A program made the translations under genes and the position numbers. DNA of 64,000 bases, taken from NCBI GenBank assembly GCA_017311315.1, contig CM029626.1, positions 13,546,106-13,610,105 of the forward strand, in the 5' to 3' direction. The notes beneath the pieces are model-generated. The model saw only the letters and a program-made list of their open reading frames with translations. It did no database searches and was not told the DNA's origin. This DNA comes from Dendrocalamus latiflorus (taxonomy: Eukaryota; Streptophyta; Magnoliopsida; Poales; Poaceae). Positions 1 through 11,604 of this stretch are shown here, one piece after another (positions within the stretch are counted from its first letter, which is position 1; each line of letters starts with the position of its first letter).

Positions 1-960
1 CCAGTGTAGGGATGTGGTATGGAAATGGTAAAATCATACTTTCACAACGGTAGGCTCCGCCCTATCAGGCCGCCGTATTCCGTGACAGGGGTCCATAATC
101 TATCGGGTAGAGGCTACATAAAGAGATGAGCAGTGAAACAACCTTGTTTTCTCAACTCAGTCATGAGGGTTGAGGAATCTTGTAGGTAAAGTTGAGCAAC
201 TCTACAGGGTCATTTACAAATGGTATTCAAATACACCGTGCTTCCGGTATATGAAGTTGTGTTTAATGGGTGATTCCAATAGCGAAGCATAAATAGATTT
301 GGAATTGTTTTGGAAATGTGGAAGTCTGGTAATCAAGTTTTGAAACCCCCAAATTCCTTAAGAAGTTTATGATTTGTTATCTTGTGTTTAAAAATAAAAT
401 GTTTACAAATAAAATTGCATCCACAAATACTTTAACAACCCCTATACTTCCATCTTTTGGAAATCCTTACAATTAGTTATATAGCATTTTCCCATGTGAC
501 TTATTGAATACGGTTAGTTGTACTCATGCTTGCTAAAATCATAAACAAAATGCTTGCCAAGAAAATGAAGGAATCTATGAAGACGACGCTGAGTTCTATG
601 ATATAGACGACGCCTGGTGTTAGGGTTTATTCTATACTCAAGCATGCCTATAGAGTTTTTTTGTATTGTAATGAAGCTTTGGGTTGTATACCCCGCTATG
701 TAAAACTTGGCTGGTAAGCCTTACTTTTGTAATAAGGTTTGGTTTTTATGCTTACGCTTGTGTTGGCAATGGTATACACTTATCTACAATACTCGCAGCT
801 GAACAATCCTAGGCAGTTGCAAGGGTATCCTAACGGCTCCAGAAATGGGGGCGTTACAGATTTTGCATATATATATAGCCCTTTTTACTCATGTCAAATT
901 TACAAAAGTAAAGATATCTACTTTGTATTAGTAATTACTCCCTATGTTGATTTTTCTTAG
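1..960. mobile_element. Probable LTR-retrotransposon remnant (unclassified)
   Basis: No intact reading frame is present. The stretch has the look of the 3' end of a grass LTR retrotransposon: broken frames, a long AT-rich leader-like segment (about 600-830), and a GGGGGCGTTACA motif near 846-857 of the kind often seen at LTR ends. No second LTR or target duplication is visible, so element type and limits are uncertain. The short open frame at 739-960 is not a credible gene. Confidence 0.3.
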
Positions 961-2831
961 GCGCATTTTATCTCAGCACAAGTATTAAGGAGCTACAAGA
1001 ATAGATCAATCTACCCACAACAATTATGCATTGCTCTCACTGCAAACTACTATGCTTCTCTCCCCCGATGCAAACGCGACACACCCTGTTGAGTGGAGAT
1101 GCGAACGGTTTCACTTTTATCATTGATGCAACATGAATTAGTCACTAAGGGCACTTACAACAATGTAATTACCTTGATACTAAGCCTATGTATACCACAT
1201 CAGAATTTAGGTGACATGGAAGAGAGATAAAAAAAGGGAAGAGATTAAATAATTTTGGGACCCGTCTTCAACTTCAAATGTGAAATATCCTCCACCAGAG
1301 CTCTTTGAGCCTTTGATTATTGAAGATATGTTCTCAGTCAATGGTGTCCCTTGGATATGGAGACTTCTTAGTCTGAGAAGAACAATCTGGCCCTTCAAAG
1401 AAAGGAGAAAGCATATATAATCCCTCCTCTTCATCCACTTTCTTCCTAGCAGCGACCAAATCCTGCTAAGACTTCTCCCACGCCTCAATATCCTTTGATG
1501 GGGTTGGAGCCACAAAAGGTTCCCCAGTTGTAACAACCTCTGATGTTTCCTTCATCTGCTCGGGGCTAAGCATAGTCCAGAGTGCTTGCCTTCCTCTTCT
1601 TCTTATTGATAAACTTCACTAGTACAGCACTAGTAGGACTGGTCGGACCCTTTGAGTCTTCCAACTAGATACACTTATCCTTAATTGATTCCTCTATGGG
1701 GTGGTCGGAGATGGCCTCCACAACCACCTGCTCAGAAGATAGTGCTCCATCAACCACCGAAGCAGTCCTCTCCTCTGGTGCAGTTGGATCCTTGGGGTGG
1801 CCATCGAGTCTTCGATCTGGTCAGCAACTACTATCGCAAAACCCATGATTGATGAGTTAGGTATCACCATTGGCTCTATTGCTATGGTGGCTCTAACCAA
1901 CAGTTCTTCCTTCTCCTCTGCCCTATCATCAACTAATATGAGCTCGACGATGAAATCCTTCATCCAAAAAAGATACCCCCGTCGGTGCAATTTCTCTGTT
2001 CTTCGAATAAGAGAAGGTGTGGGCTTATAAGACAAACTCTCGGAGTCATAGTAGAGTCCTACCTTCAAGGGGATCTTTTTCTCAAAAGCTTGTATGAACA
2101 GAGGTGCAGTCGGAGGGGTAGATGTAGGAGTGGTCCGGGTTGTAGTCAATAGAGCATGAGTGATCCTGAAGCTCCATATGACTTGTTCATGACAACCAGC
2201 CATGTCCACATCGTCCGAATGACTACCACGCCATGTGGGTGCCATATGATTCCACATTTTCGCCCTAGGGCTATTCTAATTCACACCTTCATTGTGAGGT
2301 GCTATGTTAGGCTTCACATGATCCATTCTTACATTTTTCAGCAATGTATCTGCACTACTTAAAAGATGGAGTTGCTTCATCGACCCATCTAGAACTATTA
2401 TCCTGTCCAAACAGTGAGTCTATGTAGGTTAATCAGGCAAACATCCTTCTGTGTAGGTTAATCGAACAAACGACCACCAAGGGGCATGGACCAGGCAGTA
2501 GAGCTGCCAAGCCAGGGGGCTCAACAGCCCTGCCTACCACACCACAAGCCTCCCTGCCATGCCAGCCCTGCACACCTGCCGCGCCATGCCATCCTCTGCC
2601 ACGACCGAGCGCGCTGCCGTGGCGTCCGCTTCCTGCCAAGCAAGGGGGCATGTCAAGTGACACGTGTCGCCTGCCACACCTTCCAAGCCCAAAGAGGGGC
2701 CATTTTGCAAAAACAGGTGTCTGAGGGGCATTTTTTAAAAAAAGTATCTACAGTGCTATATTTATGAACAGTTTCTGGTTGTGGTCGACAGCTAATTTAG
2801 GTAATAGTATAGATAGCACCGTGGAGACCAC
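961..2831. other. No recognisable gene; old repetitive or unique sequence
   Basis: Two minus-strand open frames lie here (about 1207-1536 and 1694-2257). The longer one would give 187 residues with an acidic, Glu/Asp-rich middle, but I recognise no domain and see no gene structure around it; it could be a decayed transposon accessory ORF. A GC-rich patch (about 2480-2700) is full of short GCC/TGCC motifs and is followed by an A-rich end. Confidence 0.35.
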
Positions 2832-2999
2832 CCGGCAGGGCTTAGCTCCCAACTTTTTATCTTCTACCTGTTCCATTTCATCATACGTACGCACATATGT
2901 TCTTTTTTGTGAACTCCGGCAGGGCTTAGCTCCCAACTTTTTATCTTCTACCTGTTCCATTTCATCATACGTACGCACATATGTTCTTTTTTGTGAAAG
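2832..2999. repeat. 84-bp tandem duplication
   Basis: Two near-identical copies lie head to tail (2832-2915 and 2916-2999, period 84). Each starts CCGGCAGGGCTTAGC and contains a CATACGTACGCACATATG stretch. The copies match through about position 82 of the unit. Loosely similar ATGAAC(A/T)NTTT(C/T)TGGTT sequence flanks both sides (2764 and 3008), so the duplicated block may belong to a larger old duplication. Confidence 0.85.
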
Positions 3000-4190
3000 G
3001 ACATTTTATGAACTATTTTTGGTTTGATCTTTTGTGTAAAATTGTGCTGCTTTTTGGGTTCTGTACTAATCTACAATGGAATATGCGAATGGCTGCCTGG
3101 GATATGATCCAGCAAGTTGCATGACTTTGTGGGCAGCTAGATAGGAGCAGAGAGCAACTACTCCCGATGATTCTCCCAGGACAAGAAGCAGGTGGGTTAG
3201 GAGCTTCTGGTGGCTTGAGATTTTTTATTTGATGGGTTCCAAACTTAGCTTGGCTTTATAAGGCGAGCTATGTGGGAGCATAAGCCAGTTACGTGCACAA
3301 GCCGGCCGGGCCTGTTCATGTTTTAGCTTGCCCCACAAAATGCAATAGGAGAAATTAAGCCCCCAGCAATATGTAGTTTCCTCACAAAACCATTTTTACC
3401 AAAAGGTAAAGGATTACAAGATACAGCATAAATGTGCACAGCATCAAGAATGAAGTATATGAATATTGTAGAGAACACCGAAATAATGGCGCCGAAACAA
3501 TCACAACGAGAGAAAGATTTAGCGATGCCAACGACCAAAATTCTTTAAGCATAATCTCAAAAGAGTATAAGGGATTGTTGCTTTCTCACAACCTTCCCGA
3601 ATCTTTTAAAACCCTCAGATCTTTGTCCTATACAAGAATCAATGCTAAAAAATAACCTAGCATCTAATTCTCTCGCACACCTCTTTCTTTGGATGAGTTA
3701 GTTTATGGCTTAGGTTTACTATAACCACCCATCATGGCTTTATATAGTTCACCCTACTTTCTCCTCCAAAGAAAAGTCAGAACGCTAATCTTATTAGGAT
3801 TCATATAAAAATCCTATAGCACACATCTCCAACTCCTAACTGATTAGGGTTTGTACTTTTCTGCTTATGGCTTCTCCTAAATAAATGAACGGAATGGCTT
3901 CTCCACTACCGTTTCGAAGTAGTTTATAGGAACAGTCTTTTTGAAATGGTTTACGGCATTTGGTTCATTCAGACAAACACTAGCACTAGAGCCAAAAACC
4001 ATTAACCGCAGCCATAAGCCATCAACCATCGCCGAAGTGAGCACACTATGAGTCACCATACCCTCAGCAGAACTATATATCAAGCCTACTGGCCTTCTTC
4101 CTCTCCACTTAACCTAAAGACTACTACTGATCATAAAGCTCTTCATCATCACCTCAAGAAAATGAGAGACTAACTAATAGATTGCAAAAC
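3000..4190. other. No gene recognised
   Basis: AT-rich sequence with short open frames only on both strands. Nothing resembles a known protein or RNA gene. It is the left flank of the LINE that follows; part of 4100-4360 may be the LINE 5' untranslated region. Confidence 0.4.
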
Positions 4191-4361
4191 AATTCATGGG
4201 ATCGAGAACCAAGCCGTCACAGAAGGTGAAAGAATGGAGCCGTTACCCCTACACTGCTGCTCTGGCGACTCTCACGGTGACTGCCCAGGTTCCTAATTCT
4301 TCCTCGGTTTTCTCATCCTTGGCGCTAGGATTCTGACCTTCCTCCTTTGAGGGGGTGAGTC

Positions 4362-5319
4362 ATGTCTAGTGTGGATTTCTTCTCGGACTGGGACTTCTCT
4401 CCGGGGAAAAAGTTTGAAGATTTCATTGGTTTGAAGTTTGGTTTGGTGGTTTCCTCCTCTTCTAGTTTTTGCTACTTGCCTCTTTCTCTAGGTTCACTTT
4501 TCGTCTTTCAGAGGCCTCTGTTACCAAGGTGTTGTAATGTTATCTAGGGGGATCCCTTCAGCTTTCAGGTCAAAAAGGCTTATGATTATGGCTTTCGGTT
4601 CTCAATTGTTTCTAAGCAAGTGGGTTTACTAGTTCATCATCTTCAAAGCTGTGCTTCTAAGAATTTCACATATCACTTTCATCCCTAGAGAGATGGAGGA
4701 ACAGATTTCCGGAAGGAATACCGTTTATGGCTTATCGAGCATCAAAACGAATGGATGACAATATCGTCGCGGAAGAAGAACAGGTCTGAAAGTTGTCCTT
4801 CTATTCGTAAGAAAGTTTCCTTTGCCGAGCAACCGGTGATCAAGTTTGTGGAAAATTCTTTCTTCGTTAACATTGGATCTATTCCGGTTCAAGTTCAGTC
4901 TACTTCTACATTCAAATAGTTCTCTGTTAGGTCCATTGGGGCTTGGACCAATAATCATCCCCTACTTGAGCTGAAGAATTCTTTTCTCAAACGGGCACTA
5001 CCCTTGCAGTCTGTGCCTACTCTGGAAGTGAATGAGTTCAAGGCAACTACCTGTTCCCAATGTTGGCGATTCAGACACTCGGCCGTCTCTTGCTTTAATC
5101 AAATTCACTGTTGGGCTTACTCCAATTATGGACACAAAGCATCAAACTACCTCTCCTCATGCTTGCTGGCTAATTGGAGGAGATGGGTTCCCACTCAATG
5201 CCCTAATGTTGCAAGGTTGGCCCAGAGAAAAAGCGGGAGTACTAATGGATCGGCTTGGGCAGCAGGCAAGGCTTCTCATGTAACTGCCGATTCATCTCCC
5301 CTTACTCCACTTTGCCTCA

Positions 5320-5363
<44 letters not shown>

Positions 5364-6957
5364 GAGCAACTTCCTCACCAAAACCTTCTTTGCCTTCCTC
5401 TTCCTCCCCCAATGGCCAACTTTCAAGTTATCAACCCGGCTTTTTTTCTTCCAATGGGTCTTTTTATTGAGGATGGAGACCAATTTCATCTCCCACAAAC
5501 AGACTTGGTGCTGCAAGAGTCTCCACAGCTTCAGCATGAAGACTTTTCAATTACGACCATGGTTCCACCCCTTAGGAGGACAACATTGTGCAAGCGGTGA
5601 TGGATATTACGGATTTCATCCAAGGTGCGCTCGAGATTCATGTGGTAAGGTGCTCCCCCACCCTCTTGGAGTCGGGATCTTTTAGTTTAGTTCAGCAATT
5701 TGGCAAGATATGTTGATCTTTGGGAACCCCCACCATCTAGATGATCTTCATAAGATTAAATTTCATAGACACTCAAGTGATCGGATTAAGGGGAGTGTAC
5801 TTGTTAAGGTTTTATATCCCTCAGTTGAAGCGGTCCCTAGGAACTTGGTCTTAAAAAAGAGTGGATAATTGGGGGCGGAGAGTCTTGGGTAGTTCAAGTC
5901 TTTGTTCTTAATTTAGATTTCCTATATGCAGGCTCAGGTGACGAGGATCTCTCAGAAAATATCATTAATGCTAACTAAAATGAAGCTCACAACCCTCCAA
6001 ATGAGCAGGCTCTTCTTGACCCTCCCAATGATGATCAATGGGGCTAGTGGGACCTCAACAACAAGTACCAGGAGATTGGAACCATCTCCCAATTAATCAA
6101 GAAGTGCAGCCCCAGGAGTCTGCTTCGGTCACCTCAAATATCATTCTCATTGCAGAGCCATCGGACTCGGAGTCTCAACAATCAGAACAAGATCCTTCTC
6201 AAAACACAATGAGGGTACTCACCTTGATCTAATCCCAGTTGGACAGTGTAGCTACTCAGCATCAGACATCAACGATAGATTTTTGGACTCTCAAGCACCT
6301 AGAACTGATTTATTGCACTTCATCACTCAAGTTATTGCTTGCTTCCAAAATGGGGTCATTTTCCTACCTGCTAGACTGCCCTCGGTTTCTTGGGGCTGGC
6401 CATGTTTCCTACATAGGGCCATCATGAAGTTTCCTGAATACAGGTTGAAAGATCCTGGTTCTTGGCTTTCAATCCTTAGGTCCAACTTCCCTAGGATCCC
6501 TCCGAGGCGATGTTTAATAACACCACTCTAGCTCTTTGGTCAGCAGGACATTCTCATATGTCTCCCCCCTCGTCCCCTGACTTCCCTTCGTTTCGGTTGG
6601 GCACTCAGAGCACTTCTTTAGTTCACATTGAGGAAATTTTGGAACATTCTGCTGACTTTGCAGCTACGTTGGACTCTCGGGGTGATCATCCTAGTCCAGG
6701 ATGTAAACAAGGTGCACCTCTGTTGGTTCACAATTTGATAAGAAGCCCACACCTAAACAAGCAATCCGAAGGTTATCAACACTCTGAGCTTGCTGGTAAT
6801 AAGAGGCATAAGTCCAATGTGCCTCCAACTCTCTACAAGCATTCGAATGATCGTAATCTTCAGCATCTCAAGCCCCTAGGGTGGAGAAAATTTCATTGGA
6901 CCAACTTCACAAGCAAGTCCTTTCTGCAACCTCGACTTCACAGGAGGGTACCTTAAT
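4362..6957 (+). pseudogene. LINE ORF1 relic (nucleic-acid-binding gag-like protein)
   Basis: Starts MSSVDFFSDWDFSPGKKFED at 4362 and continues through at least three frames. Downstream, translation gives a stretch with KEYRLWLIEHQNEWMTIS (about 4715-4770), then a degenerate pair of zinc knuckles (about 5050-5150) containing CSQCWRFRHSAVSC and HCWAYSNYGHKASNY, where the last Cys of the second knuckle is lost. A CT microsatellite at 5323-5361 lies inside the frame. The C-terminal part (6510-6957) is polar and low complexity, as in plant LINE ORF1 proteins. The protein would bind element RNA in the retrotransposition particle; this copy is inactive. Confidence 0.7.
5323..5361. repeat. (CT)n microsatellite
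   Basis: About 39 bases of uninterrupted CT dinucleotides inside the LINE ORF1 relic. Confidence 0.95.
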
Positions 6958-7411
6958 GCTTCTTAGGGTTCCGGTGGCCATTATGCGTGACTAAGGATAG
7001 CTCCTGTGCTAACTTCCCTCTGGGGAGTTAAAGGATGAGAACTTCACTGCATCGCAAGGAAATGAAGACAAGGACTGAAAGATGGAAGCACTCGCTGCTA
7101 TTTATTTTGAGTAGTTCAACCTTTCTTTCGTTTTACAGTAGGATCACATCACTCTTCTCTTTTTGTCATACTTGCTATAGTACTCTTTTGGTTTTTTGGG
7201 ATATTCTTTTCTAGACAGCAATGCTATGCATTTTGTTACCTTGCATCAAACTTTATTTAACAATGAATCAATTGTCAAATTTTAGAAGCTGGAAAATTCT
7301 TTGTTGGAACATTAGTGGCCAGAACTCCCCTAAGAAATGGAGATCAATAAGAGAAAAAAATCATAGGTAATGCTTGCTCGGTTGTCTGCCTTCAGAAACT
7401 AAAAAGGTATA

Positions 7412-8126
7412 TGTCGGTGTTTTGATATCGATCTTACATATGATTTGTTTGAGTTCGGGGGAAGCTCTTGAAGACTCAGCCTATGATCATGCAAAGTAGA
7501 GACAAAGGAATTTTTATGCAGGTTTAGGCCTTCTTCTGGGAGAATAATAATACTACGTCCTGTGTGGCTATTGTTTAGAAAATTGATTACAATTGGGAAA
7601 GAAAGTAATGCGAGAAGTCTTGCACTACTTCTATTGTCTCTTTCTCGGTCTTCTCCTCTCCTCTTGGTCTCTCCTTCGTCTCTCCGATGTCAACCTTTAT
7701 ATAGTTAGCGAAGCGACAGCCATTTTTCGATGCCAAAAGACGCCTTAACGCTTCGGGTGATAACTGTCCGATGGGAGTTATTGTTTGAGAGACGTGATGG
7801 CACATTCATCATGCGACGGTTGTTGTTAGAATGATATCATATGCGGTTGTTAAGAATAAGCGCATGTTCTAACCACTTTGTCAGATGGACCCACAATATA
7901 GTAAGTCATCGTAGACAAGTCAGTTGAAGATAAACCAATCGTAGGAAGGTCCAAGACCACGAGGTGGTCGTAAGATGACTTACGACTATATGGTCATAGA
8001 AGAATTTACAACTATGTGGTCATAGAAAGACTTATGACTACCCTATGAAACCTCTCTCTTATCGATAAGGGGTATACTCAAGGAATATATTGACGTATTC
8101 ATTTTAGGATTATTATATCCTCATCA
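7412..8126 (+). repeat. Left LTR of the gypsy-like element
   Basis: Starts TG and ends CCTCATCA, where the right LTR ends CCTCGTTA; both fit decay of CCTCGTCA. The 3' third contains short tandem motifs of the form ACTTACGACTATATGGTC (about 7975-8040). It is followed by a TAGCCCCCAACTT segment. I could not identify a clear primer-binding site. Confidence 0.7.
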
Positions 8127-8519
8127 TCTAGCCCCCAACTTCAAGCGAAAGTAACTTACTTAAGAAAGAGAGGTTGTAGACGAAAAATAGTCGAAAGCAA
8201 AGCCTTTTCAATTCTCTTCAACCAAAATTGATCTTGGTCAACAAGGTAATTTCACTTGAGTTGTAAAGACAAATAGACTTCAAATAGAGAAATTAAAGAA
8301 TTCTAATTGATTTTCACTGATTTGTTCACCAGAGTGGTTCCTGAGATACTCGTTCCGTTCCTGAGACAGGTAACTCACTAGGTTATAAAAGCTCGCCTTA
8401 GGGTAACTTTAGGTCTCCTTACTTTTCCCATCTACTCGATCCACTTCGAGCTTTCTGCCGCCGACCAAGTTGTCTTCTTCCTTCAATCTCTTCTAAATCC
8501 AAACTAACCACTCAGGAAA

Positions 8520-9190
8520 ATGACTAAGCCATCATCCACTTGGCCAGTGTTAGAGATGGATAATGCAAAATTGAGGGCATTGGAGGATGCTGAGAAGATT
8601 CCTTTGCGGAAATTTGTCAGATGGATCAAAGCTATCAGACAAAACTAGCCATCGTGGGAGATTACACAAATCCCAGTGTTCCAGGCATACTATGAGTGCG
8701 GCCTTCGCCTTTCAGCTCATCCCTTTCTCACAATCGTACTTGAATACTTTGGAGTTGAATTGGTCAATTTGGTTCCTAATTTGATCACGATGCTTAGTGC
8801 ATTCGTGTATTTGTGTGAAGCTTACTGGGGGATTCCTTCAGATCTTGAACTCTTTTGGTATTACTACGAATGAGTCGGTAGACCAGAATTGCCGATAGCT
8901 ACAATCTAAAGCTCCACGATGGCAAGACAGAGTGGTACATCCAAATGTTCACCCAGTCTTCATAGCCGGGCTGGAAGAAGAGGTGCTTTTATTGGGAGAC
9001 AACCAGTGAAGACAGTCTTTCCTTTGTGGGGAAGGCTGCTGAGAACAACACTTTTTGGAATTCAGTCCCCAAGGACCTTAGTTGGATAGCCCCTTACATC
9101 TCAACCATCAAACAGTTGAGGGACAAGGGACTCACCGGCTAGTATGTGGTGAAGGACTTTGTCACCCATCATATTAGGCCCCTAAAGTGA
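8520..9190 (+). pseudogene. Relic of a PF04195-type (putative gypsy-type transposon) protein
   Basis: An ATG at 8520 opens a frame (MTKPSSTWPVLEMDNAKLRA) that meets a TAG after 42 codons. The same frame continues with VFQAYYECGLRLSAHPFLTI, LEYFGVELVNLVPNLITM and FVYLCEAYWGIPSDLELFWY, the hallmark pattern of the plant transposon domain PF04195 (consensus roughly: Y..GFGLP.HPF....L..FGL...HL.PN.......FV.LCE.FLGI.P...LW). A second stop follows at 8871. Further similarity is broken up to about 9190. The function of this domain is not known to me; it is common in non-autonomous grass elements. Confidence 0.7.
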
Positions 9191-10126
9191 TGAGCACATC
9201 CTATGTGGATGTATTTAGGAGCCTCAAATATGACCAGAGACTACGAGGATGATAAGTAATCATCGTACTCATTCTCATAATTAGATTCTGAGCACTATGT
9301 GTTGGCCACTTCATCTGTATGAACAGATATTGATTTGGGGGAAATTGACTCCCAGGTCAAAACTATCTGTAAGAGTGATTATTTTTAGGATTTCTCCCAC
9401 GCTCATCAGAGAACTAACCTAGTTCATCACTGGAGGTCTCCTCGCCATCCTCATGAGGGGTGGCAGTGTGTGATCGGCAGGGAGCATCTTGAGGCATTCT
9501 TCCATGAGAGTGACGAGAATTTGTGGGGAGGGCAAAGACCTCCTGGTAGAATCTCCAGTTCTGACGGAGGGCTCCTGGCTTAAAGAATCCTCCAACGAGA
9601 GTGCATCACAGCTAGGAGTAAACCTCGCTAGGAAGGGGAACTCCGGGTAATAACTATATCATATTGGATCTATACTCTACGAAGGTATAGGCGAACTCAC
9701 AAGGAGCCCACACACTCTCTTTGCATATTCCAGTGGAGAGTTACGACCACCAAGTGATGATGGTGTCCTGGAATGTGAGATTTCGGGACTTGTTGAGCAT
9801 GATCGAGCAGTCGCTGGGGGACTCGAGCACATGGGGGCAGGCCCATCATTGTGTTGTGAGTCTTGTTCGTGGTCGGATTAACCCTTGCCCTTAGGGGAAA
9901 CTGGTTCCTCCATTGGGCGTGCTGTTATGGGGGATATGGATCCCTCCTCGGCCTTTCCCATGGTGTGGTCTTCGAGGCCTTGAGATGGATCTCCAGGGAC
10001 AGCCTCACTGTCAGAAGCAAGCATCATCTACTCGAAGTTGTAGCAGACATCCATGTCGAGATCTGCGTAGTCGGCTAGATCAGACCAGTTCTCCTCGTTC
10101 CACTCTACTGTCATGAGGCCTCTATG
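9191..10126. other. Interior of gypsy-like element, no frame recognised
   Basis: Continuation of the element interior with short broken frames on both strands. The minus strand downstream of the H3 relic (about 10040-10125) has a short acidic open stretch beginning MTVEWNEENWSDLADYADLD, which I do not recognise. Confidence 0.35.
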
Positions 10127-10279
10127 CTAGGCCCTCTCGCCCCAGATGTAGTGCACGAGCTGGATGTCTTTGACACCCACCATCGCCAACGCCAACTTGA
10201 GCGTCACTTTGGTAGCCAGTTGCTTTCGTAGCGCCATGCCTCCTGTAGACTTGCGCATCGTCTGCTTTGTGCAGGCTAT
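10127..10279 (-). pseudogene. Histone H3 relic with an exact 86-codon internal deletion
   Basis: Read on the minus strand the 51 codons are the H3 tail joined to the H3 C-terminus. The N-part aligns to histone H3 residues 1-36 (TKQT.RKSTGG.A.RKQLATK is visible) and the C-part, KDIQL then GERA and a stop, aligns to residues 122-135. The missing part is residues 37-122, that is 258 bp, so the frame is kept across the junction at Lys36/Lys122. The start ATG has become ATA (10277-10279). Most substitutions fit CG to TG or CA changes (for example Arg2 to Cys, Arg131 to Trp). Without the histone fold it cannot form nucleosomes. Grass replication-type H3 genes lack introns, so the intronless state does not prove a cDNA origin; the retained promoter argues for DNA-level duplication. 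Confidence 0.88.
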
Positions 10280-10462
10280 TAGGGTAAGGGTCGAGGAGGA
10301 GGAAGGCGAGGAGGCTAGGTTTGGGTGAGTATTTATAGGGGAGGGAGAGGCGGGAGTGCAAAAATTTTTGTCACGGGGACATAGAGGTGGAGCTATGATC
10401 CATGGGATGGGGGTTGATGGGTTTCTATTGGCTAGGATTGGGTTGGGGAGGATCAACGGGCC
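10280..10462 (-). promoter_or_regulatory. Retained histone-type promoter upstream of the H3 relic
   Basis: On the minus strand, going away from the dead start codon: a TATA box CCTATAAATACTC (TATAAAT at 10331-10337), an octamer-like CATGGATC (10397-10404; plant histone octamer is CGCGGATC, the two differences being CpG decay), a CCAAT box in AGCCAATAG (10427-10431) and a TGGGCC-type motif near 10450. Order and spacing match plant H3 promoters. The promoter ends abruptly where CACTA subterminal repeats begin (10463). Confidence 0.6.
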
Positions 10463-11252
10463 CAGCGGTCAGATTATCATAGACGGTTCTATATACAAAA
10501 TGTCTATGATACTCACCCATCATAGATGGTTGGTAGCTAGAACTGTCTATGATGTACGAGTATCATAGACAGTTCTATAAACCAACCGTTTGAGAGCTGG
10601 ACAATATATATCGGTGCAATGTAAATAGCTAGTCTCCAAAGATAAATTAGCAAAGTTGTATATGGCTTATATATACTGATTTTAAAGGTTTTGATGAGAT
10701 CTATAACTTTGTAGTTGAGGCAAATCCCAAATTCCACAGGGAAGATCGAAAATTTTGCCAAAAACAAAACCTGAGAACTTGCAACACAAATTTGGGGCTA
10801 AAGATGGCCAATTTTTGGGGTCTTAGAGGGTGACTAATGCAATTAAGTCATTTTTCTGGATCGGCTCATCGTTAGCTTTCCAATGAGTACAAGAATGTCA
10901 AAAATGGATACCGTATGCAAAAGTTATGCCTATTTTACTAAAGGTGTCTCAGAACGGAATCCTACTCAGACTCAACAGGGAATTATGAACTTTTAGGGGA
11001 TTGCGAGGTAGAAAACATATCATAGATAGCTTTTATTGTAAACCATATGTGATAACTTCATTATCACAGATGGTTTGTAATAAAAACCATCTGTGATATT
11101 TGGTAATATCACATGTATCATAGATGATTTTTAGCGCTGGCAGCAACACTGACGGTCTCTAAACCTTAACCATCTATGATTGCATTCAACACTGACAGTT
11201 TTGGTCACCTATCTATGATAAGGTGTCTAGTATAAGCCTTTTTGTAGTAGTG
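10463..11252 (-). mobile_element. CACTA transposon fragment (one terminus only)
   Basis: The right end at 11252 is the inverted CACTACTACAAAA terminus (read on the minus strand). Just inside are many inverted and direct copies of the subterminal motif ATCATAGACGGTT / AACCATCTATGAT (10463-10600 and 11020-11230), the same repeats as in the CACTA element at 13037-15044. The opposite terminus is absent, and so is the first 440 bp of the LTR it sits in, so a deletion has removed both. Whether the H3 relic was cargo of this CACTA or its target cannot be settled from one copy. Confidence 0.72.
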
Positions 11253-11604
11253 ATAAGTGCACGTTCTGACCACCTTTTTAGATGGACCCACGATGTAGTA
11301 AGTCATTGTAAACAAGTCAGTCAGAGATAAACCAGTCACAGGATGGTCCACGACCGTGAGGTGGTCGCAGGATGACTTACGACTATATGGTCCTAGAAGA
11401 ACTTACAACTATGTGTTCATAGAAGGACTTACGACTACCTGGTCGTAGAAGGACTTACGACTATGCAGTCATAGAAAAGATTACGATTGAGGAGTGGTTG
11501 TAGAAAGACTTACGACTACCCTGTAAAACCTCTCCCTTATCGATAAGGGATATACTCAAGGAATATAATGACGTAATCATTTGTGGATTATTATATCCTC
11601 GTTA
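11253..11604 (+). repeat. 3' part of the right LTR of the gypsy-like element
   Basis: Matches the left LTR from about 7856 on (shared ATAAG(C/T)GCA(T/C)GTTCT start), up to the end. It is longer than the matching part of the left LTR (352 against 271 bp) because a roughly 27-bp motif containing CTTACGACTA and GTCATAGAAGGA has more tandem copies here. Confidence 0.72.

Larger units (their letters stand above)
7412..11604 (+). mobile_element. Non-autonomous gypsy-like LTR element inside the LINE
   Basis: Bounded on the left by an LTR starting TGTCGGTGTTTTGATATCG (7412-8126) and on the right by the 3' part of a second LTR (11253-11604). Shared end sequence includes TTATCGATAAGG and ATTATATCCTC. 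The LINE frame stops at 7411 and resumes at 11605. The flanking pentamers GTATA (7407-7411) and GAACA (11605-11609) look like a decayed 5-bp target duplication. Inside are a relic of the PF04195 putative gypsy-type transposon domain, a histone H3 fragment and a CACTA piece; no pol genes are seen. Confidence 0.72.
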
